A stretch of 64,000 bases of DNA from Oenanthe sinensis (GCA_028671895.1 CM053800.1:14777886-14841885); one strand, 5' to 3'; positions 1 to 11,310 are shown, counted from the stretch's first letter. Notes: a model not told the origin generated them from the letters alone. Made by a program: numbers and translations.

Positions 1-1007
1 ACCTCACCACCACATAACGACCTGGAAGTGCATCTCAAGTCATGTTCGACCTCGATCTAAATCGAATTCGACCTCGATTCCTAGAATTGACCTGGGGTCG
101 TATTTGAGGTCTTTTTCGACCTCATTCCAGGTCGAATTGGACAAGGCTTCGAAAATTTCTTATTTTTTGAAAATTATTAAAAATAAAGTTCTTGGAGGAC
201 GAATTTATATAATATTGATTCTTTAAAAGAATTAATAATAAAAGGCCTGAGCCCAAAAGATGAAATATGGTTGATTGAAACAAGTCAAAAGCCCGGTAAG
301 ACACTTAAAACCCTTTGTGAAATTTTTAAGAAAACTCACGAATTTTTTTCAGAAGTTGGGGGCAAATGATGTGGGTAAAAATAGCCATGGAGAAATGATA
401 AATATAGCATTTATTATTTCATTAGTTAGACCTGATATGGTTCAAAGGCTTGGGGCCTTGAAACGAACTAGGAAAATAAATCCTAGGATAAACTGGGTTT
501 GTAATCCAAGGATCAACTGGATTTTTAAATCCATTCCACAAGCTCTGTTGAAGCCATAGGCCCAGTAAGCCTCTATTATTAATTAATTTTGTTATTAATT
601 AATAAAGGCTCAGTAAAGGCCCCAGAAGCTTGTTGAAGGCCCTAATCTTAGAAGGATCTAAAAACCCGAACGTGGGAAGAGTCTCACGAGGACCCTCATT
701 CCTAAGAGGTTTAGACAACCTTGTCAGTAGGAGAATTGGCCACCAAGTCTCCTACTTCTAATCAGATTCGAAGGCCCTCATGCACCTATATAAAGGGCTT
801 AACCCCTCAACATTATAACTATGTTTTTTGGCATGATTCTCACACCCATTGAGATACTTAGGCAGTTAACGAGGACCTGAGTTAGTCACGAAATGTTAGT
901 GCAGCCATAGAAGCTCGAAGCTCTCTCAAACCCTAATATTAATTGCGCATTAAATACACCTCATTTTTAATCTGTAACAACTCGAGAGGCTAAGTGTTAT
1001 GTATCAA

Positions 1008-1009
<2 letters not shown>
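1..1009. mobile_element. Decayed LTR-like fragment, no gene
   Basis: No coding sequence is credible here. The first 140 bases carry a short word repeated in both orientations: ttcgacctcgat at about 45 and 67, ttcgacctcatt at about 115, and its complement aggtcgaatt at about 131. A TATA box lies at 787-794, followed by a C/T-rich leader. This arrangement, a repeated word upstream of a TATA box, is what the LTRs elsewhere in this window look like. I infer the 3' part of an LTR whose start lies left of the window. Neither TG...CA ends nor a primer site could be placed, so family and boundaries are open. Confidence 0.35.
787..794 (+). promoter_or_regulatory. TATA box in LTR-like fragment
   Basis: The sequence tatataaa sits in the context cacctatataaagggc, followed by a pyrimidine-rich leader. 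This is a canonical plant TATA context. Activity is not shown by the sequence. Confidence 0.4.
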
Positions 1010-1104
<95 letters not shown>

Positions 1105-1237
1105 ACTCATGTAAGAGAGGATGACCTTAGGGTACTACCTAAGATTATAACAATTTCATATATAAATACATAAGGGTAGATTTGTAAATTCAGAATAATT
1201 GTATTTTATTTAAGATTCTACTAAATGTTCTAGTAAC

Positions 1238-1310
<73 letters not shown>

Positions 1311-1449
1311 ACTCATGTAAGAGAGGATGACCTTAGGGTACTACCTAAGATTATAACAATTTCATATATAAATACATAAGGGTAGATTTGTAAATTCAGA
1401 ATAATTGTATTTTATTTAAGATTCTACTAAATGTTCTAGTAACTATCTT
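1010..1449. repeat. Duplicated (TA)n plus 142-bp unit
   Basis: A (TA)n tract at about 1010-1102 is followed by a 142-bp unit (1102-1243). A second (TA)n tract (about 1245-1308) is followed by a second, apparently identical copy of that unit (1308-1449). The whole (TA)n + unit block is therefore tandemly duplicated with a period near 206 bp. Identity of the copies suggests a recent slippage or unequal-exchange event, or an assembly artefact across the low-complexity tract. Confidence 0.85.
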
Positions 1450-1880
1450 ATTTAGTGTTCTATTAAATATTAAGATTCCACTAACTATTCTACTAAGTGT
1501 TTGGTTATATATTTCAAAATAAAATTTCATATATTTTTTTAATTAAGATTCCAATAACTATTATACTAACTATTTTATTTAGTGTTCTACTAAATACTAA
1601 GATATTTTACTAATTACTTATTAGATATTTTAAATTAAGTTTTAATGTTTTTTTAATTGAGATTCATATAAGTGTTCTATTAACTATTTTATGTAGTGTT
1701 GTATTAAATATTAAGATTCTACAAACTATTCTACTAACTATATATTCTACTAAATATTATAAATTTAATAAAATACTTATTAGAATCTTAAATAATATTA
1801 AGATTCCAATAACTATTCTACTAATTATTTAGGAAACTATTTTAAATTAATATTTAATAAAAAAATTATTTAAGATTCTA
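1450..1880. repeat. Degenerate TTCTACTAACTATT minisatellite
   Basis: Imperfect, irregularly spaced copies of a word close to ttctactaactatt, alternating with agtgttctactaaatatt and taagattc, run through this stretch and also into the end of the preceding 142-bp unit. Copies have drifted, so it is an old tandem array. Confidence 0.55.
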
Positions 1881-2800
1881 GTAAATGTTCTTATAACGAC
1901 CGGGAAAATTACGTATATTTTATAACATTTAAATATTCTTTTAATATAATTTTTAGTGTGTAAGATTTTTTTTATATACGCATTTATTTGTGTAAGAATT
2001 TTTAATAAATAGGAATATTTTACATGTTATGTGTTATGTGACTTCTGTGTAGCATAAAATATTTTATTCTATTTTTATATAATTTTTATTTTGCTTAAAA
2101 AAGGTTATTTTGTTTTGAATTTATCGGACTCAGCCCATGTTACAGATTTGAGGCCTTGTTTTTGTATATTCATTTTTATGAAAATAGCAAAATCCTCAAA
2201 ATAACTTTATTTTATTATGTTTGAGACATTTATAATTTTTTTGAGAATTTTGACATATATTGTATTTATTCGAAAATATTTATTTTTATATTTGTTCCCA
2301 TAAAAATGATTTTTGAACTTTTATTTTTAATTATGGGGTAAATTAGCTTTTAATCAAAATTAAGCCCTAAATTTTCTAAAATATAAATAGTTTTTATTAT
2401 TAAAAGTTTATTAAAAATAATTTACTGCTACTTGATAAATTTGGGGGGAAATCACTTAGCTAGGGCTTATATCGAGTCTGGCAAATCAAAGCCAATCACA
2501 AGGTGATATTAAGCTTTGTTTTGTTTATATGAATAATGAAGTTGAAGCTCGTGTCTTGTACTCTTTGATTATGTTATCATTTTTAGCTTAGGAACATGTT
2601 TGTATAACATCGTTTTTAACTGCTCCGTTACTGATTTTATGAGTAAATATGTGTTGATTTAGTGCTCATTTGATGACCATGAGTAGATAGCTTGTAACTA
2701 GTACATCATGTGTGTTTGTTTGTTAAGCACAATACTACAATTTGGATAAGTACTAAAGGGAACTGAATTTTAGTACTATTGATAGTGAACTTGATTTAGG
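1881..2800. other. AT-rich spacer upstream of the PPR pseudogene
   Basis: No ORF, RNA gene or clear repeat structure is visible. The part nearest 2801 may hold the former promoter and 5' leader of the PPR gene, but I see no convincing TATA box there. Confidence 0.4.
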
Positions 2801-4141
2801 ATGATGTCAAGTAAAGCTTCATTAGGGTCACAGGCTCGTTTCGTAAACCAAGTAATGGCTGACATGATTAAAAACCACCCTTTTTATGTTGTCAAATGAG
2901 ACTGTTAGTTGTAGTGATCACCCATTGCGTTCTGATGTAGTGTTCGAGATTTTGAAATTGGTACCCAGATTTTTTTTTAATCCCCGCGATCTTTTGGTTG
3001 TCAAAAAGGGTTTCGACATCATGCTCCTCTTAAGCAGAGGAAGCTTGGTGAAGAAATGAGTAGAGTTAGTAAAGGTGTTCGTGTTCTTGGCCCGGCTGGT
3101 TATAGAGATTCGGAGAGGGTGAAGCTAGGATTGAATAAAGCGTTGGGATTTTACTATTGGGTTGAAGCCCGGTTTGGGTTTACGCATAATGAATTGACTT
3201 GTAGAGAGATGGCTTGTGTGTTGGCTAAAGGAAATAATATGTGGTTGTTATGAGATTTTCTTAAAGAAATGTCGAGGAGGGGGAATGGGGGCCTTGTGAC
3301 AACTTCAACGGTTACGTGTTTGATTAAAGTTCTAGGTGAAGAGGGTTTAGCGGATAAGGCACTAGCAGCGTTTTATCGGATGAAGCAGTTTCATTATAAG
3401 CAAGATGTGTATGCGTATAATACAGTTATTAATGCTCTTTGTAGAGTCGGGAATTTTAGAAAAGCAAAGTTTTTGTTGGAGTAAATGGAATTGCCGGGGT
3501 TTAGGTGCCCACCTGGTACGTACACATATACTATTTTGATTAGTGCTTATTACAAGTATTGTTTGCAAACTGGTTGTAGGAAAGCCATTAGGAGAAGATT
3601 GTGGGAAGCAAATCATTTATTTCGAATTATGTTGTTTAAAGGTTTCGTTCCTGATGTTGTGACTTGCAACTGTCTCATTGACGGGTGTTGCAAAACTTAT
3701 CGAATTGAGAGGGCAGTACAATTATATAATGATATGATCAAAAGGGGTTGTGCCCCTAATCGAGTTACTTATAATTCTTTCATTAGATACTATAGTGCGG
3801 TTAATGAGATTGATAAAGCTATTGAGATGTTGGAGACGATGCAAAGGCTGAATCATGGTTTCCCTACCACAAGTTCTTATACTCCAATTATACATGCCCT
3901 GTGTGAAGCACGTAGAGTAAAAGAGTCATGGGATTCTATGGTTCAGTTGGTGGAAACCAGTTCAATCTCGAGAGAATATACCTACAGATTGGTCTGTGAT
4001 TTGCTGAAATCAGAAGGTGAGGCTAATTTGTTAGATGAGAAATTGTGTCGACGGATAGAAGAAGGAATGAAGGTGAGATGTAGGGATGTGATGCTAATCA
4101 AACCAATCAAGAGCCAAAATATAGACTTGGGTAGAACTTGA
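2801..4141 (+). pseudogene. P-class pentatricopeptide repeat (PPR) protein, broken
   Basis: PPR proteins bind organellar RNA; this copy cannot be translated whole. Reading starts at tandem ATGs at 2801/2804, stays open about 28 codons, then breaks near 2897 (stop and frameshift; homologous sequence resumes in another frame). The original frame reopens before 3056 and runs to 4141, with in-frame stops at 3251-3253 (TGA) and 3482-3484 (TAA). Residues across those stops still match PPR spacing. About six P-type 35-residue motifs can be followed, for example VVTCNCLIDGCCKTYRIERA and RVTYNSFIRYYSAVNEIDKA. One motif near 3550-3600 carries a basic insertion (RKAIRRR). There are no introns, as is usual for PPR genes. 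The C-terminus is not of the E/DYW editing class. The overall layout reminds me of the Arabidopsis At1g77405 type, but that is recollection, not a search. Confidence 0.85.
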
Positions 4142-4560
4142 CATAAAAAAAAATTACCTATCATTATATCACTACCTTTATATGAAAAAATCTACAACTT
4201 GATACCTTTGGTGCTGCAGTTGAGTACAAGAAAGGTATGCAAGTTATTTAAAATTAGCAGTTATTGTTCATTGATTATGTAACATGACATTGGTTGTCTC
4301 TTGTACTTCACTATGTGGCTGATATTTTTTCGAACTTTTTGCCTAGGTGCTTAATGGTCTGATTTGATCAAAGAAGTTATTAAATGTACTATATTAATTA
4401 CATGAGATTAGGGTTCTTCTTCTCTTTAGTTAAAAAACGAACATTACATTGAGAGGTATAGGCATACAAAGGAGATACAGACTCTAATTTACCGTACATT
4501 ACATTGTCCAAGGTATCTACCTGAAATCGAAATTAATCTTCTGCATCCGGAATGGGAGAT
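4142..4560. other. Spacer between PPR pseudogene and element E
   Basis: There are no ORFs of note. The first part probably includes the old 3' UTR of the PPR gene. No repeat boundary can be fixed. Confidence 0.3.
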
Positions 4561-4790
4561 CTCTTGTTCAGATTTATCCGGGTTTGAGAGGCAACTACTT
4601 GGCAAGAATTCTTTGGATGAGTCAAGTAGGGTATTTCATACAAAATTCCTCTCACCGGGTTACGAGGGAAACGTAGGCTCTAAATTGTCATTCATTACAT
4701 TATCTACTACGTCGCCCCTCCTAGAAGGAACATTTCCAGATCCTGAAATGGAATGTCCACCTCTCGTTTCCAGATCCTTAAATTTTTATA
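4561..4790 (+). pseudogene. Rearranged copy of a piece of the element E third ORF
   Basis: Two blocks resemble 7065-7200. The block at about 4590-4650 (gaggcaactacttggcaag, then ggatgagtcaagtaggg) matches about 7134-7200. The block at about 4712-4775 (tttccagatcctgaaatgg) matches about 7065-7125. Their order is swapped relative to 7065-7200. The protein-level match is short: PLLEGTFPDPEMECPP versus PLLEYPFPDPGKGCPS. It may be a local duplication or the remains of a second related element. Confidence 0.5.
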
Positions 4791-4937
4791 TTAGTTGATT
4801 TTATGGAAATTCAATTATTTTTTCAAGTGTATTTTTATTTATTACAATTAAAAGTGTTATTAACTGTTAATTTTTGAAATCATAGTAGTTAATAAAATTT
4901 GTTAAGGGAGTTTATTTCAATTTTTACTTAAATTTGC

Positions 4938-5322
4938 TTAACTATCGGAAATTCAATTGATTTGTCATTAAGTTTTTTTAGTCCCGATAGTTAAAGTAAT
5001 AAAAATGTTTAATTTGTGTTCGTGGACTAACCATTGGATTGGGTTAACAGTTTATTTATCTTCCGATAGTTAGAGTTTTACTTCTTTAATTTTAATTCTT
5101 TTTTATTTTCTTTGTTCTCCGATACTTATCTGTTGATTGTGCGCTAACTATCGGATGTATTCTTTGCTCCGATAGTTAGTGGGTCAAGTATTTAACTTTA
5201 ATTTGTTCTGATACTTACAACACTAATCTTCCCGATAGTTATCTACTTAATACATACATATTTTTCTTATTCTCTCGATAGTTGTTGTTATACATACATG
5301 CATCATACTTACAACTATCGGA
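4938..5322. repeat. Array of the word TAACTATCGG / CCGATAGTTA
   Basis: About ten copies occur in both orientations: at about 4940 (aactatcgg), 4983, 5063, 5119 (ccgatactta), 5146 (taactatcgg), 5169, 5208 (ctgatactta), 5232, 5275 and 5312. Spacing is irregular, 25-80 bp. The stretch 4791-4937 before it and 5323-5744 after it is AT-rich and holds nothing recognisable. Confidence 0.75.
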
Positions 5323-5744
5323 TAAACTTGCAAAAACTCGATTTTTCGACCTCTTGTAGCTGCCATTCTAATTATTATTTTAAAAATCTAAAACCACATA
5401 ATAATATATCTAGTCACCACGATTATTTTCATACCAATCTTGCATTACTTGGTTTTAAAAAAAATTCGAGGGTTTTGAACTTTGAGAATTTTTCCAAGGT
5501 TCATTTGAGGTCCAAAAATTGAAACAAAAATAGCTTTTCTCTCATAGTTTAACATATAATATTTTCTAAATTTTTGGAGAAGTTTGAATTTTTAGTATTT
5601 TTCGATTCGTTATCGAGTCAATTAATTGTTTAAAGTTAAAATTTTTGATAATTTTTACTAGTTAAAAATGGTTGGAGTTTTTACTATTCCTCTGTTAATA
5701 ATGAACTGGCTTTTACTTTTACTATTTCTAATCTAGAAATTAGG

Positions 5745-6225
5745 GTGACGGAGCATGATTTGAATCGAATCCTAAGATTCCCTCAGAATAATCTTGTTCT
5801 GAATCTCACTTCTGAACAAATAGTCCAGTTCTTCATTTTGATTAACTACCTGAACTTCAATTCCGATTACTTAGGCGAAATGTATAAACATTATTTGCCT
5901 AAGGAATGGAATTTCTTTTTCCATATAATCCTTCAGTGTTTATGTTACAAGAAGACGAACAAACATGGTATTCCTCGCTTTTATCATATTATAGGATTTG
6001 GTGTTGCTAATAATCTTAATAGAAATTATGGTAGTTTACTAATGTCTTAGATTTTTTATGTAATGAAATCTGTGGAGCACATAAACCTACAAGTGATAAA
6101 TGTAGAATGTTTATTTCCACGATTTCTACAACTTATCCTTAATGATCTAACAACGGACGAGGAAAAGCTATTGTATTATACTAGTGTTACCTCTTTTCCT
6201 GCAAAATAAAAGAACATGATATCAA
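5745..6225 (+). pseudogene. Post-pol ORF of element E, N-terminal region
   Basis: A 101-codon open stretch (5745-6050) is followed in the same or adjacent frames by recognisable continuation to about 6225, broken by stops. The residues LPKEWNFFFHIILQCL and, after a break, a PRFLQLILNDL-like motif recall the conserved core of post-pol ORFs in plant retrotransposons, often labelled envelope-like or retrotransposon-associated. That is family recollection without a search. The function of such proteins is not established. Confidence 0.5.
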
Positions 6226-6415
6226 ACTCTCCGAACAAAAAGAGTGACTATAACAACCTCTCCAATCTCAAATGACAAGATATATGTAAGGTTGTGTGAC
6301 TGACATGGAAAGGGAAGTGCCTCTAGGGCCTCAAGAAGATGATCAAGTCCTTCAACCACAAGATCAAGTAGATACTCCAGCAGTGGTCTTAGCTTAAAAA
6401 GAGGAAATTGATTAG

Positions 6416-7867
6416 GTGACGGAGGAGGTACAAATTTTAGGAGAACCAAATCAACCTGTATTTGGTGGAGATTTAGTAGGAAATTATGCAAGTCAAGATT
6501 CATACCATCCCTACTCTTCAACAAGAAGTATGCTAGGTAGTCCTCATGTCTTTGTCTCAAATTTATATGTTGATTTGCAAGATCTTATAACTAACAATGA
6601 CATGCGTTTATCAACTGATCGAGACCTCTGTGGATGTAGAATAAGGCAATGAATCTGAAACCCAACAGATTCAATCCACTACCTCAGAACCAAACACTAA
6701 TCCATCCTTACCTTTGTCTTCTCTCCTGCCCTTGAAAAGAAAATTTGTGAGTGAGGGAGATATTTCCTTAGAAGCACCACATATGGAAGGTGAGGGAACC
6801 CAAATAGTTTCACCTCAATCTAGAAGGCGATTAGACGAACCTGAGTTATTTGTTAGCCCAACTATGCCATCAAAATGAAAGGCAATTTAAGAGCCTCCAA
6901 CAATGTTAAGTGTTGCACAGCATGGAGTACACACAGAGAATGAATTGACAGTTTTAGCTACTTTAGTAATAGAGCCTTCACAAGTAGATCCTGTGTGGGA
7001 TATGCCTTCATATGCTATTGAGGGAATCATAGGTTCTCAAATGCCACATATTACAGAATCCAATGTGATGCCCCTCCTGGAATATCCCTTTCCAGACCCT
7101 GGAAAGGGATGTCCATCTTCCGTTTATTGAGAAGGTGTGAGGCAACCCCTTGGCAAGAGATATCTGGATGAGCCAAGGTAGGATTCCCTAAAAGATTTCA
7201 TATATTGGGATAACCCATCTCAAAGAGATGAGACTCCATTAAATAGAGATTTAGCAAAAGTTATTGAGTCTGTTACTGAGACAATGCTTATTCATGAATG
7301 ATCTAGAACACCTTTAAGAGGTAATTCGCCACTTGATAGTGATTCAATTAGTTCTGATGAATCAGGTGATGAGAATCTAAAAAATTGACGACTACTGGTG
7401 GACTGGAAGTTCAAATTGAGAAGAGTGAAACAGTAACAATGAGTCTAAGAGATCATCTATTGCTGATACCCACTAAGCCAAGTTTGAGTGTTGAGAGACA
7501 AACACCTACAGAACTTGGTGAGACACCTAGTATCCAATTAGACACCCACACTATGCACACACAATCACTAAGTCAAAGGGTTCTAAACCTAGAGACAACA
7601 GTTTCTAAAGGTCAACAATTTATAGTGGAGGTAAAGACAGTGTAGATGGGGAAAGTATCAGAATTTCAACAATTCAAGCAATCTATTGAGCTAGCACTGG
7701 CCTATTTGTCTACTGCTTTGGCAACTCATTCTATCCTAGCTTCGGAGGTTAACACAACTAAGCGGGAGAAAGTAGGGAGTCAAGAAAAGGCAAAATCTGT
7801 AACAGAAAAGGGGAAAAGGTTGTTAGTTGAGAAAGAATCAAACATTCCATCACCTCAGGGGAGCTAA
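6416..7867 (+). pseudogene. Post-pol ORF of element E, low-complexity and coiled-coil part
   Basis: Short open stretches (6416-6652, 6903-7130, 7385-7645, 7646-7867) in two frames are rich in P, S, T and E and separated by stops. The part from 7385 to 7867 is one frame interrupted by a single TAG at 7643-7645. Its residues, such as LSQRVLNLETTVSKGQQFIV, have the heptad look of a coiled coil, ending in a K/E-rich segment. The coiled coil after a S/P/T-rich linker parallels residues 360-417 of the envelope-like ORF of element A. Confidence 0.4.
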
Positions 7868-7938
7868 ATATACCTTTAGAGGTGTAACATGGTTTAGAAG
7901 AAGGTGAAGTATGTCAACCATGTGAACCATATGATCTG

Positions 7939-8012
7939 GAAGAAGTTTTTGATCTTGTAGACTACGTAGAAGTTTTTGATCTTGTAGACTACATAGAAGT
8001 TTTTGATCTATT
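7939..8012 (+). repeat. 27-bp in-frame minisatellite
   Basis: Nearly three copies of a 27-bp unit (gaagtttttgatcttgtag plus 8 bases) occur in tandem. The period is nine codons and would encode EVFDLVDYV, EVFDLVDYI, EVFDLL in the open frame. Confidence 0.8.
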
Positions 8013-8441
8013 AAAGGCAAACGAGTGCATAGTAAAGGATATGAGAATGCAATGGCCGCTCAAGAACAGATAAGAAGGGAACACTTTGCTCACTATATTC
8101 AAAGAAAATAAAAACCTTTGAAGATGTCAAGGATAGGAGGAAACTGGGATAAAGCAAGGAGTTTACTACAAAGGATGAAAATGGGTTTAACTCAGAATAA
8201 GGACTAAAAAATCAAGGAAATATTGCAAAAAGCTCACATCATTCATCCTTCAATTAATCACTTTTTACATGCACTTCAATAGACAACCAAATCAGTATAC
8301 ATGTCAACTGGTGACAAAGGGTGGCAGATTCAGATTATATTTCAAAATATGGCTACAAAGACTATCTCTTCAAGGTTTCTCAAAAAGAGGTCACTCACTG
8401 ATTTATATGTGTTGAAGATTAGATTGATGAAATGATCTCAT

Positions 8442-9095
8442 GTGAACGAGCTACTAATTGATATGATTGAAGATCGAATGGCTAAAGCAAACGTAGAGGT
8501 TCATAATAATCCCTATACAGTGATTTTTGTTAAAGATCGGTTGGTACATACATTGTTCTTAGAAGATGAGAGATTAGGTCTATATTCTTTGAAGCATCTT
8601 ACATATGTAGAAGGACTGTTACGAAGTAAAGGACTTGGAACAGAAGAGAATTGGAAAGCTGCAGAGCACATTTATGCCTACTAGCTAAATGTACTATCAT
8701 CTAAAGGGGAAGATGTTTCTAGAGACAGAAGAGTAGATCCATCCAACGAAACACAACGCAAATTGCCAATTACAACAAGAGAAGAAGAAGATTGAGATCG
8801 AAAACGGTTTTTAGGAAAGAAAGATTTTGAACTCACAAGGCCAAGAGAAGTGTTCTCCTATGAAGAAAGGCCATGTTTTCTGATAGTCTTCCCAGATTTT
8901 GATGTTATAAGAGAGACTGAGTCAATGGTGCTGAAAGATCCACTGGCTATCAGGTGTAAGAATCCAAAGGGTAAAACTATTACAATTGATCTCTACAAGA
9001 TGTCTTTCATGTCTTCTAGGGAGATGGGTTTTATACTTGATCAAATCAAGACTTCGATGAACTTCAAAGACAATGAAGCATTGACAGAAATCTAA
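8442..9095 (+). pseudogene. Distal coding remnant of element E
   Basis: Two open stretches in one frame, 8442-8684 (80 codons) and 8850-9095 (81 codons), are separated by stops. I do not recognise a domain. Composition is protein-like (mixed charged and hydrophobic residues, for example FSYEERPCFLIVFPDFDV), unlike the AT-rich spacer. It may be the C-terminal part of the same third ORF or an unrelated captured sequence. Confidence 0.35.
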
Positions 9096-10028
9096 AAGCT
9101 ATTCTATGAGAAGTTGAGCGCAGAATCGCAGTATAACGCTGATCGAGTGAGGGAAATTCCAAAAAGGTTGAGTGTCAAAGGAAAGACTAAATTTCTAGAA
9201 TTTACTTTCAAGCGGATTAAACAAAACAGGAAAGTTGCAGTGCTGTGAACAATTTAAGAAGCTTTATCAGATCTGAAGCCTAGAAACATGCTAGAAGAAG
9301 AAGCGTTGGATTTAATGAATGATTAGCTGGAAAGTCTTGTGCAATGAAGAATGAGTTAGTGAAATATCACTTCAGGCTAGAAGAACAATCATTCAACATT
9401 GTAATTCTTTCAAATTTGAAATCTGGAAATATATGAAAACTGGTAACTAATAGTAAAATGAAGTACATGAATTGACTACGAATCAATTATAACCTCAATA
9501 AATAACATCCTAAATATCAGAGAAAGCTTTGAATACTTTGAAGATCGCCGAAAGAAGTTTATTAAAATGTTCAAGCCTCAGTGAAGAATAAAGTTGAAGT
9601 GTTTCAGAAGATCTAAAGATGTTAAAGGATTTATTACAGAGAAGTCTGAAGATTCCACTGAATTACGGAAGCATTTCTTATCAACTAGGAACATATCCAA
9701 TTGCATAGTTAAGAAGATGTGAAGATCAAGATCGTTTTAGTCATTACTCGTTTGTGAACCAGACCAATTGCACTAAATGTCACCACAAAAGTGATTGAGA
9801 ATTGTATCTTTGAATCATAAGATTTGGTTGTCTAACAGAATTGGGATGTAAAAGTTCAGAGAAATCAAGTTCAAGAAACAAAGGAATATCAACAAACTTC
9901 ATTGTTGTGAAGAGAAATATTAACAGGGATTAAAGACATGAAAATTGGCTAAGTACCGAAGGCTGCAAGGAAAAATACAAGTTAACTTGGTCAAGGTAAG
10001 AATTGATTTAAATTAAATCACTTTGCTG
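9096..10028. other. Element E 3' non-coding region
   Basis: Purine-rich sequence without a usable ORF. I could not place a convincing polypurine tract or the first base of a 3' LTR. Confidence 0.3.
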
Positions 10029-10262
10029 ATGGTTAAAGAACTTAGCTTTAAAATACAAAAACAATCTACTACTTAGGCAACTTGAAAGTGATTTAGTTAG
10101 TATTATTCTGCTGATGGTTAAGGCATTACTTGCCATTTAAATTCACTCGATGGTTTATAATTTTCAAGAAAAAATTTATCTGATGGTTATCGATTTATCT
10201 AATTTGACAGTTGTTGTCCCGATGGTTATGCCACTTCATCAAGTGCCGATGGTTATTGTAAG
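10029..10262 (+). repeat. Array of the word YYGATGGTTA
   Basis: Six copies in one orientation: about 10026 (gctgatggttaaag), 10110 (gctgatggttaagg), 10147 (tcgatggttt), 10180 (ctgatggttatcg), 10218 (ccgatggttatg) and 10246 (ccgatggttatt). The word differs by one base from that of 4938-5322 (gatggtt versus gatagtt). A TATA-like element follows at about 10335. Confidence 0.7.
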
Positions 10263-10363
10263 TCAGTCCATGCATGCCACGTGTCAACAGTTATTCAAGA
10301 TAAATTTATTTATCTGTTTGGATTTAATTTTTGATATTTAAATACAGACTCATCGATGCTTAA

Positions 10364-11138
10364 TGTTTTCCCAGTTGAACAAGTAGAAGGTGGGTGAATA
10401 CTTTTGTGCTTTTTTGTGCCTGATTAAAATCAACTCAGTATGAATAAACACTTGAATATAGAACAAAGATTAAACACAAAGATATGAATGAAAACTATTT
10501 GTATTATTGAAGTGTAAATACAAACTCTCATCAGTTGTACACAAACTCTAGCAGCTTCTCTATGTTTCTCACAGCAACTCTCTCTATCTCTATGCTCTCA
10601 AAAACTTCGAATTATTTCACACTTTTTAATTAGATTACATAGAGTGTTTATATAAAGAGATGTCTATCAACTAATAACAGAAAATCAAATTACAATAGGG
10701 ATATAATTCCTAATTATTAGCTGACAGTTTCCTTCTGTAATTTTCCTTCATTCCCATAGCATATCTGCAATATTTTTGGCTTTATATTCGAAGACTTCCC
10801 TTTTATGTAATCATCTTCCAAATTCAGTATTGACTTCATAGACTCTGAAATCTTCAGATTCTGCCAGACTATAGACTCCGATAGACTATAGACTCTGATC
10901 ATTTGTAGACTCTGACAGATTGTAGACTCCGATAGTCTATAGACTCTTATCACCTCCCAGACTCTGATCTCCATCTAGACTCTAGTTTCACTTTCTACAG
11001 AAAATCTTTTAAGTACAAGAATGTTGACTAACTAGACTCTGATTAAAAAATCCAGAGACTAGAAAGACTTATTAGAAAAAATTATGTTAAATCATGTTCT
11101 AGTATTTTGTACATAATCAAATGAAAATATTCTTAACA
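10364..11138 (-). repeat. Element B 3' LTR
   Basis: It runs from tgttttcccag to ttcttaaca (plus-strand view), with inverted TG...CA ends, and aligns along its length with 30489-31228. It contains a TATA-like tttatataaa at about 10647 and, at about 10840-11045, nine copies of agactctga/agactccga. The right-hand copy lacks about 35 bp of that array. Confidence 0.85.
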
Positions 11139-11156
11139 ATCTCCCCCTATTTGTGC
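11139..11156 (-). promoter_or_regulatory. Element B polypurine tract
   Basis: atctccccctatttgtgc on the plus strand is a purine-rich tract ending in aggggga-gat on the minus strand, directly against the 3' LTR. This is the expected position for second-strand DNA priming in reverse transcription. Confidence 0.8.
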
Positions 11157-11305
11157 TTTATAAAAGGTAAGCATAAATCAAGGTTTGATGATGTCAAAAC
11201 TAAGGAATAAAACAATTACTCTAGAACAATAAAATTGTATAAGGAAAAAGAATTACTTCTCATTTAATCTTCTCAAAGGCTGGATTATTCTTTAAAAATG
11301 AATTC

Positions 11306-11310
11306 AGCAT
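11306..11310. repeat. Target site duplication of N (left)
   Basis: agcat immediately precedes the LTR at 11311 and is repeated at 23247-23251 after the right LTR. A perfect 5-bp duplication supports insertion by integrase. Confidence 0.9.

Larger units (their letters stand above)
4561..10363 (+). mobile_element. Element E: decayed 3' part of a Sirevirus-like retrotransposon
   Basis: No reverse transcriptase, integrase or gag is present. What remains is a spacer rich in a short word (4938-5322), a long decayed ORF region (about 5700-9100) and a second word-rich region near an LTR-like 3' end (10029-10262, then a TATA-like atatttaaatac at about 10335). The order spacer / third ORF / 3' LTR is what follows pol in Sireviruses and in element A of this window. 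Element B interrupts it at 10364; sequence compatible with the rest of the LTR resumes at 31229. A CACTA-type DNA transposon with subterminal repeats is the main alternative. The left boundary is approximate. Confidence 0.5.

Noticed and set aside
4938..10262. Element E as a CACTA-type DNA transposon with subterminal repeats
   Set aside because: No CACTA ends, terminal inverted repeats or transposase were seen, and the third-ORF core resembles post-pol ORFs of retroelements. Kept only as an alternative.
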